Assembly (NCBI GenBank): GCA_040902725.1
Contig: JBBDWU010000019.1
Coordinates: 1 to 64,000 of the forward strand
DNA from: JACVRU01 sp040902725
Lineage (GTDB): Bacteria; Actinomycetota; Thermoleophilia; Gaiellales; Gaiellaceae
DNA length: 64,000 nt
Reading direction: 5' to 3'
In this document: piece by piece, positions 59,053 to 64,000 of the stretch
How positions within the stretch are numbered: the stretch's first letter is position 1
How the letters are laid out: each line of letters opens with the position of its first letter
Notes under the pieces: model-generated
Told to the model about the DNA's origin: nothing
Databases searched by the model: none
Seen by the model: only the letters and a program-made list of their open reading frames with translations
Program-made: the position numbers and the translations under genes

Positions 59053-59883
59053 TTAGTCGACGGGTCTGGTGGCCGCGACCGCGTCGAGCTGGTTGGCGTG
59101 GTAGAGCACTGCGGCCTCCGCCGTGCGGGCGGCGCGTGCGTCGTGGTGGCACGCGACCGCGTGCAGGAGCTCGGCCCGCGCGACCGCCTCAAGCTCGCCG
59201 GCACGCTCCTCGATCAGGCGCAGGCCGAGATGGACGTGGCCGAGCAGGCGACCCTCGTCCGTCTGCCGGTGCACCGGCCCCCGGGTCAGCTCGCGGATCC
59301 GGCCGAGATCGTGGAGGAGCGCGGCCGCGAGCAGGAGGTCACTTCGCAGCCGGGGGTGTAGCTGGGCCGTCTCGCGGCAGATCGTGGCCACGCCGACGGT
59401 GTGCTCCAGGAGGCCGCCCGCGTAGCCGTGATGCCCTTCGGGCGCCGCGGGAAGCTCGCGCAGCGCCCGCCGGATCTCGTCGTCCGCCACGAAGGCTCCC
59501 ACGAGCGTGGCCAGCCCGGGATGCGAGAGCTCGGCGGCGAGGAACTCCAGGAACCCGTCCAGCTCGTCGGGATCGCGCCGCATCGCCGGCGCGAGGCTCG
59601 CGGGGTCGACGTCGGTGACGGGCTCGAGCGAGCGCAGCTCGAGCTGGAGCCGGTCGCGGTAGCGCTCGACGCGGCCCAGCACCCGCACCGCATCGCCTTC
59701 CTGGAAGCGCGGCTCGAGCAGGTCGACGTCGTTCCAGACGCGTGCTTCGATGCGGCCGCTGGGATCGACGAGCTCGAGCGCGAGATACGACGCGCCCGAA
59801 CGCGTGCGCAGCCGCTGCTTGCGCGCGACCGCGTAGACGCCCTCGACGATCCGGTCCTCGGCCAGCTCCGCAATTGCCGCCAC
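59053..59883 (-). CDS. YhaM-like OB-fold/HD-domain 3'-5' exoribonuclease family protein
   Basis: A 276-residue protein. The N-terminal OB-fold (IEARVWNDVDLLEPRFQEGDAVRVLGRVERY) is followed by an HD domain with HH in PEGHHGYAGGLLEHT, HD in ALLHDLGRIREL and HHD in AVACHHDARAA. This pairing is characteristic of YhaM/CbfA nucleases, which shorten RNA or DNA from the 3' end. GTG start, divergent from DUF1015 by 33 bases. Confidence 0.85.
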   Translation of the reverse strand: MAAIAELAEDRIVEGVYAVARKQRLRTRSGASYLALELVDPSGRIEARVWNDVDLLEPRFQEGDAVRVLGRVERYRDRLQLELRSLEPVTDVDPASLAPAMRRDPDELDGFLEFLAAELSHPGLATLVGAFVADDEIRRALRELPAAPEGHHGYAGGLLEHTVGVATICRETAQLHPRLRSDLLLAAALLHDLGRIRELTRGPVHRQTDEGRLLGHVHLGLRLIEERAGELEAVARAELLHAVACHHDARAARTAEAAVLYHANQLDAVAATRPVD

Positions 59884-59916
59884 GTGCCGAGTCTAGGGAC
59901 TACGCTGGATGGCGCC

Positions 59917-60930
59917 GTGGCCGTTGTCAAGCCGTTTCGCGCCGTCCGCTACGACGAGGAGCAAGCCGGCGAGCTCGCCGCGCTCGTCGCTCCCCCCTAC
60001 GACGTGATCGGCCCCGCCGAGCGCGAAGAGCTCCGGGCGCGGAGCCCGCACAACGTCGTCCACCTCACCCTGCCGGACTCCGAGGACGAGGCGGCGCGGC
60101 TCTGGCGCGAGTGGCGCGAGCGCGGCGTGCTCGTGGAGGAGGAGTTCCCCGCGGTCTGGGAGCTGGAGCAGGACTACGAGGGCCCGGACGGCTGGGGGCG
60201 CACGCGTCGCGGGGTGGTCGCGTCGCTGCAGCCCCAGCCGTACGAGGCGGGGGCCGTCCTCCCGCACGAACGCACGCACAGCGGCCCCAAGGAGGAGCGC
60301 CTGCGCCTGCTCCGCGCCGTCGGCGCCCAGCTCGAGCCCATTCTGCTGCTCTACGAGGGGCCGCCGCCGCTCTCGGCGGCGGGGAAGCCGGACCTCGAGC
60401 TGGAGGGCGTGCGCCTGCGCCGCGTGGCGGCGATCGACGTCGAGCAATTCTTCGCCGACACGCAGCTGCTGATCGCCGACGGCCACCACCGCTACGAGAC
60501 GGCCCTCGAGGCCGGGCTCGACATCCCGGTGGTGCTGGTCTCGACCTCCGACCCGGGCCTGACGATCTTCCCCACCCACCGCATCGCGGAGCGGGTCGGC
60601 GAGGTCGCGGGCACCGAGATCGAGCGGCCCGAGGGCGAGCTGCCCGGCGTCGTGCTCTACCGGGACGGGAAGTACCTGCTGGTCGAGGGGGAAGGCCTCG
60701 ACGTGGAGGTCGTGGAGCGCTGCGCGCCCGAGGGAGTGACGTACACGCCCGATCGCGCCGAGGCCGAGGCCGCGGTCGACCGGGGCGAGGCGGCGGCTGC
60801 GTTCCTCGTCAGGCCGACGCCGATCGACGCCGTCTTCGAGCGCGCGCGCCGTGGCGAGGTCATGCCGCAGAAGACGACCTACTTCTATCCCAAGCTCCTC
60901 TCGGGCCTCCTGTTCCATCCGCTTGACTGA
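59917..60930 (+). CDS. DUF1015 family protein
   Basis: A 337-residue protein with the DUF1015 hallmarks KPFRAVRYDEEQAG, APPYDVIGPAEREELRARSPHNVVHLTLP, VLPHERTHSGPKEERL and LLIADGHHRYETALE. The family appears close to serine metabolism genes in other bacteria; some members have been linked to hydantoin or serine chemistry, but the role is not firmly known. GTG at 59917. The last eight bases overlap the phosphatase gene. Confidence 0.85.
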   Translation: MAVVKPFRAVRYDEEQAGELAALVAPPYDVIGPAEREELRARSPHNVVHLTLPDSEDEAARLWREWRERGVLVEEEFPAVWELEQDYEGPDGWGRTRRGVVASLQPQPYEAGAVLPHERTHSGPKEERLRLLRAVGAQLEPILLLYEGPPPLSAAGKPDLELEGVRLRRVAAIDVEQFFADTQLLIADGHHRYETALEAGLDIPVVLVSTSDPGLTIFPTHRIAERVGEVAGTEIERPEGELPGVVLYRDGKYLLVEGEGLDVEVVERCAPEGVTYTPDRAEAEAAVDRGEAAAAFLVRPTPIDAVFERARRGEVMPQKTTYFYPKLLSGLLFHPLD

Positions 60931-61708
60931 CTGGCTCGCGACCTGCCGCGCGGCGACCGAGGACGTGCGCGGGGTGCTCGGCGGCATGCCGGGCCGGCTC
61001 GAGCGGGAGCCCGTCGTCGGCGCCGGCCTGGGCGGGGACGACACGACCGCAGTCGACGAGGCGGCCGAGCGGGTCGTGCTCGAGCGGTTCCGGGGACTCG
61101 GCGCTCGGATCGTGTCCGAGGAGGCGGGCGAGCTCGGCGAGGGAGAGCTGACGGTGGTGGTCGACCCGATCGACGGCTCCTTGAACGCCAAGCGCGGCAT
61201 CCCGCACTTCGCGCTCTCGATCGCGGTCGCCGAGGGGCGGACGATGGGCGACGTCTTCTTCGGTTACGTCTACGACTTCGGTTGGGGCGAGGAGTGGACG
61301 GCCACCCGCGGCGAGGGCGCCCGGCTGAACGGCGAGCTGTTGCCGGAGCAGCGGCCGAAGGACCGGATCGAGCTGCTCTCGTTCGAGGCGACGCTCACGT
61401 CGGAGGTGGCGGACAAGGCGGCGGCGATGGTCGGGATCGCCCACCGCATCCGCATCTTCGGCTCGCTGGCGCTCTCGCTCTGCCAGCTCGCCGCCGGGCG
61501 GCTCGACGGCGTCGTCTCGCTGAAGCCGATCCGCTCGGTGGACGTCGCCGCGGCGCAGCTGCTCGTGCGCGAGCGCGGGCTGGCGATCGAGCTCGTCGAC
61601 GGCGACTCGCTGCTCGAGGCCCCGCTCGACGTCACCGCGCGCTCACGCATCGCCGCCGCGGGAACGCCCGACCTGTGCCGCACGCTGGCCCAGGCCCTTA
61701 GAAGCTAA
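60923..61708 (+). CDS. Inositol monophosphatase family phosphatase
   Basis: A 261-residue sugar phosphatase. Metal-binding motifs are SEEAGE and VVDPIDGSLNAKRGIPHFALS; the late WDxAAG motif is RSVDVAAAQLL here. Fructose-1,6-bisphosphatase or inositol phosphate activity are both possible. TTG at 60923 overlaps the DUF1015 stop (TTGACTGA), consistent with the coupling style of the window. Confidence 0.85.
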   Translation: MTDWLATCRAATEDVRGVLGGMPGRLEREPVVGAGLGGDDTTAVDEAAERVVLERFRGLGARIVSEEAGELGEGELTVVVDPIDGSLNAKRGIPHFALSIAVAEGRTMGDVFFGYVYDFGWGEEWTATRGEGARLNGELLPEQRPKDRIELLSFEATLTSEVADKAAAMVGIAHRIRIFGSLALSLCQLAAGRLDGVVSLKPIRSVDVAAAQLLVRERGLAIELVDGDSLLEAPLDVTARSRIAAAGTPDLCRTLAQALRS

Positions 61709-61718
61709 CCTCGACTGC

Positions 61719-62753
61719 GTGAGAGACGAGATCCTGAAGGCGCTCGAGCGCGTCATCGACCCGGAGCTGCGGAAGCCGGTCACGGAGCTCGACATGGTGC
61801 GCGACGTGACCGTCGACGGCGGGCACGTCTCCGTGACGATCGCGCTCACGATCGCGGGCTGCCCCCTCCGGTCGAGCTTCGAGGACCAGGTCGCCGCTGC
61901 CTTCGCGGACGTCCCCGGTGTCGACGAGGTCACCCTCTCTTTCGACGTGATGACGCCCGACGAGCGGGCGGCGCTGACCACGCGCCTCCGCGGCGGCATG
62001 CGCGAGCGCAGCGAGGGCATCTCCCTCGACGCGGGCACGCGCGTGATCGCCGTCGCGAGCGGCAAGGGCGGCGTCGGCAAGTCGACACTGACCGTGAATC
62101 TCGCCGCCGCCCTTTCGCAGCTGGGCCAGGAGGTCGGCGTGCTCGACGCCGACGTCTACGGCCACTCGATTCCGCACCTGCTCGGCATCTCGCAGAAGCC
62201 GGTGCTCGTCGACCGGATGATCGTCCCGCCGGTCGCGCACGACCTGAAGCTGATGTCGATCGGGTTCTTCCTCGACGAGAACGCGCCAGTCATGTGGCGC
62301 GGGCCGATGCTGCACCGCGCGCTCGAGCAGTTCCTCTCCGACGTCCACTGGGGCGAGCTGGACACGCTCCTCGTGGACATGCCCCCGGGCACCGGCGACG
62401 TCTCGATCTCGCTCGGCCAGCTGCTGCCCCGCGCCGAGGTGATCGTGGTGACGACGCCGCAGCCGCTGGCGCGGGAGGTCGCCTCGCGCGCCGCCGTGAT
62501 GGCGCAGAAGACGAGCATGCGGCTGCTCGGCGTCGTGGAGAACATGAGCGGCGACGTCTTCGGTTCCGGCGGCGGCGACCTGCTGGCCGCCGAGCTCGGC
62601 GTGCCGCTGCTCGGCCGGATCCCGCTCGACCCGCGGCTGCGGGAGGCGGGCGACAGGGGCGAGCCCCTCGTCACCGCCGAGATCGCGGCGCTCGCCGAGG
62701 CGATCCCCGCGCCGGCGGGTCAGATCGCGAAGCCGCTGCCCTTGGTGGGATAG
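61719..62753 (+). CDS. mrp: Mrp/ApbC-type iron-sulfur carrier P-loop ATPase
   Basis: A 344-residue protein. The N-terminal MIP18/DUF59 domain has IAGCPLRSSFEDQV, the ATPase has the deviant Walker A ASGKGGVGKSTLT near residue 110, and VDMPPGTGDVSISLGQLLP follows. In most Mrp proteins a loop with CxxC follows ENMS; here ENMSGDVFGSGGGD lacks both cysteines. Iron-sulfur carrier function therefore may be changed. GTG start; ten bases after the phosphatase gene. Confidence 0.9.
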   Translation: MRDEILKALERVIDPELRKPVTELDMVRDVTVDGGHVSVTIALTIAGCPLRSSFEDQVAAAFADVPGVDEVTLSFDVMTPDERAALTTRLRGGMRERSEGISLDAGTRVIAVASGKGGVGKSTLTVNLAAALSQLGQEVGVLDADVYGHSIPHLLGISQKPVLVDRMIVPPVAHDLKLMSIGFFLDENAPVMWRGPMLHRALEQFLSDVHWGELDTLLVDMPPGTGDVSISLGQLLPRAEVIVVTTPQPLAREVASRAAVMAQKTSMRLLGVVENMSGDVFGSGGGDLLAAELGVPLLGRIPLDPRLREAGDRGEPLVTAEIAALAEAIPAPAGQIAKPLPLVG

Positions 62754-62754
62754 T

Positions 62755-62786
62755 CGGCGGGGCGCCCGGGCGCGAGCGCCCCGCCG
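62755..62786. terminator. GC-rich terminator-like hairpin between convergent genes
   Basis: CGGCGGGGCG (62755-62764) and CGCCCCGCCG (62777-62786) form a perfect 10-bp stem with a 12-base loop. It starts immediately after the mrp stop and lies ten bases from the stop of the convergent secreted-protein gene. No T-run. Confidence 0.6.
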
Positions 62787-62795
62787 GGAGGGCCG

Positions 62796-63524
62796 CTACC
62801 TTTGGCGGCCGAGCTTGACGAGCTTGCCGTCGGCGTCGCAGGTGATGCGGACGCGGTCGCCGACCTCGATGCGGTCTGCGAGGCGTGCACCCTGCTCCGC
62901 CGAGAGGCTGCAGGTGACGTTGCCGCCCGACGTCGCGACCGTGACGGAGGTCGTCGAGATCGCCGAGACCTGGCCGGTCGCGCCGGAGGTCGTCCGGCGC
63001 TCGCAGCCGGTGCCGCCGAAGAGGATCGCCTCGTTCGCGGCCGAGCCGTCGCCGGCGGTCAGGGAGAGCGTCCCCGTGCCGAGCGTGGCCGAGTAGTTCG
63101 CGATCAGCGCGCCGCGGTCCTCGCCGCGGACGTCGCGGCCGGTCACCACGCCGGTGATCGTGTCGCCGTCGACGACGCCGACGAGGTTGCCCTTGGCCTG
63201 CAGCTGGTCGTCGCCGCGGAAGGCGATCGTCCCCTTGGCAACGCCCGCGTTCTCCGTCGTGTTGACGGTCGTCTTCAGCCGTACGGTCACGGCCTGGCCG
63301 TTGTAGAGGCCGCTCGACGCGGTCCCCGTGTAGACGGTGTGGGAGATGCTGTACGTCCCGTCAACACCGGTGCACGTGCGTGTCTTCGCCGGCTCGCCCG
63401 CGCTCGCTGTGAACGCGAAGGCGCCCGCCGACGTGCCTTTCGCTTGCATGGCGGCCACCGCGAGGCCGGCGCCGACGAGCGCCAGTGCCCCCGCCAGGCC
63501 GATCCACATGATCTTCTTCGTCAT
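62796..63524 (-). CDS. Secreted protein of unknown function
   Basis: A 242-residue protein. A signal peptide (TKKIMWIGLAGALALVGAGLAVAAM) is followed by a beta-rich region with many Thr, Gly and Val residues (about 30-180), then a segment GQVSAISTTSVTVATSGGNVTC...IEVGDRVRITCDADGKLVKL resembling small OB-like DUF5666 repeats. ATG at 63524 is supported by GGGGG five bases upstream. The middle part could adopt an allergen-like or lipocalin-like barrel, but no family is certain. Cys pairs suggest extracellular disulfides. Confidence 0.75.
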   Translation of the reverse strand: MTKKIMWIGLAGALALVGAGLAVAAMQAKGTSAGAFAFTASAGEPAKTRTCTGVDGTYSISHTVYTGTASSGLYNGQAVTVRLKTTVNTTENAGVAKGTIAFRGDDQLQAKGNLVGVVDGDTITGVVTGRDVRGEDRGALIANYSATLGTGTLSLTAGDGSAANEAILFGGTGCERRTTSGATGQVSAISTTSVTVATSGGNVTCSLSAEQGARLADRIEVGDRVRITCDADGKLVKLGRQR

Positions 63525-63606
63525 CTCTACCCCCCGAGTTGGGTGTCGGCTCGAACGATGAAGGGCGGTTCTGTGGCTTCTGGGTGCGTGCGGTAAGGAT
63601 TCGGTA

Positions 63607-64000
63607 ATGCGCGCCGAGGAAGCACGCGAGCGCATCCGCGCGCTCGGCTTCGACGAGGGGGCCACGGGCGTCCTGTTCGCGCATTTCGCCGACGCGGAGG
63701 TCCGCGGCAAGCTCGGCCATGGCTTCTCGCGCGTCGAGTGGCTCGAGACCTTGCCGGAGCTGCAGCCGGAGGCGCGGCCGGAGAAGACGGCCGCGGCGCC
63801 GGGGTTCGACCGCTGGGAGGGCCGCGGCGCGCTTGGCTACCTGACGCTGGCGGCGATCTGCGCCGACCTCGAGGCCGATCCGCCCGCCCCCGCGCGCGTG
63901 GTCGTCGCGGCCGACTGCTTCCCGACCGGCATGCTCGGCCACTGGGTGCGCCGGCTGGCCAAAGCGGGGCTGGTGGCGGCCCTGACGGCGACGTCACCGC
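63607..64000 (+). CDS. LDH2-family NAD(P)-dependent dehydrogenase, N-terminal part (cut by window edge)
   Basis: The first 131 codons of a malate/L-lactate/ureidoglycolate dehydrogenase family protein. FADAEVRGKLGHGFSRVEWLETL corresponds to the DxxGxxSHG region of LDH2 enzymes, and GMLGHWVRRLAKAGLVAALTATSP to the helix and strand that follow. The exact substrate cannot be told. ATG at 63607, divergent from the secreted-protein gene by 82 bases; the gene continues beyond the window. Confidence 0.8.
   Translation, partial: MRAEEARERIRALGFDEGATGVLFAHFADAEVRGKLGHGFSRVEWLETLPELQPEARPEKTAAAPGFDRWEGRGALGYLTLAAICADLEADPPAPARVVVAADCFPTGMLGHWVRRLAKAGLVAALTATSP

Overview
The window is high-G+C chromosomal DNA (roughly 70% by eye). 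GTG starts are frequent and genes are very often joined by ATGA, GTGA or TTGA overlaps. It carries a chromosome replication-origin neighbourhood: on the minus strand dnaA-dnaN-recF-dciA-gyrB-gyrA, and diverging on the plus strand rpmH-rnpA-yidD-yidC-khpB-rsmG-parA-parB. Base composition, the rpmH-to-parB order, a class E-type sortase, a TreT-type trehalose synthase next to a GT20 enzyme, and a UbiA protein resembling the futalosine-pathway MqnP fit a deep-branching actinobacterium. Class Thermoleophilia (Gaiellales or Solirubrobacterales) is my best guess; this is inference, not a search result. No insertion sequence, prophage or CRISPR array was seen, and the longest gap without a gene is the origin candidate (about 275 bases).

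Layout. 1-7128: gyrase, DciA-like protein, recF, dnaN, dnaA (minus). 7129-7403: oriC candidate with DnaA-box-like sites. 7404-12249: ribosomal protein L34, RNase P protein, membrane insertion, KhpB/Jag, RsmG, ParAB and a small unknown protein. 12299-16970: tRNA-Ile, a GGDEF/HD-GYP protein, a bifunctional-nuclease-family protein, a decayed L,D-transpeptidase, a CPBP protease, DUF2203 and MscS. 16957-24059: PBP1A, a GT-C glycosyltransferase, MoeA, a sortase and an M28-type protein lacking key catalytic residues. 24095-28072: two-component system, HtrA, RsbW-like kinase. 28103-31727: TreT, PRPP synthetase, GT20 trehalose-6-phosphate synthase.

31738-41072 is a nearly uninterrupted run of coupled genes: moaC, mogA, mqnP-like, a methyltransferase, ccmABCD, a HemX/CcsA-like protein, hemA, hemC, hemD, a SAM hydrolase-like gene and a second methyltransferase. 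It links molybdopterin, quinone, cytochrome c and heme synthesis. 41129-51928: amidase, tRNA-Phe, arginase, a nucleotidyltransferase-like gene coupled to rarA, tryptophan dioxygenase, M20 peptidase, pabB-pabC, DUF1385, and an NAD-salvage pair. 51957-55667: short FtsH, methylmalonyl-CoA epimerase, a sigma factor and a reduced YchF-like NTPase. 55673-58888: esterase, M15 peptidase, a 13-residue cysteine-rich micro-ORF divergent from arsR-arsC, and a DMT-type transporter. 59053-64000: YhaM-like HD protein, DUF1015, inositol-phosphatase family, Mrp/ApbC, a secreted protein and a cut-off LDH2-family dehydrogenase.

Most unusual items: the 13-residue peptide with six cysteines and a strong ribosome-binding site beside the arsenic genes; a 95-96-base repeat with five exactly conserved blocks, present once between parA and parB and once at 58924-59019; the degenerate M28 protein overlapping a sortase; a GyrA whose quinolone-pocket serine is replaced by glutamine; and an Mrp protein missing its CxxC loop.
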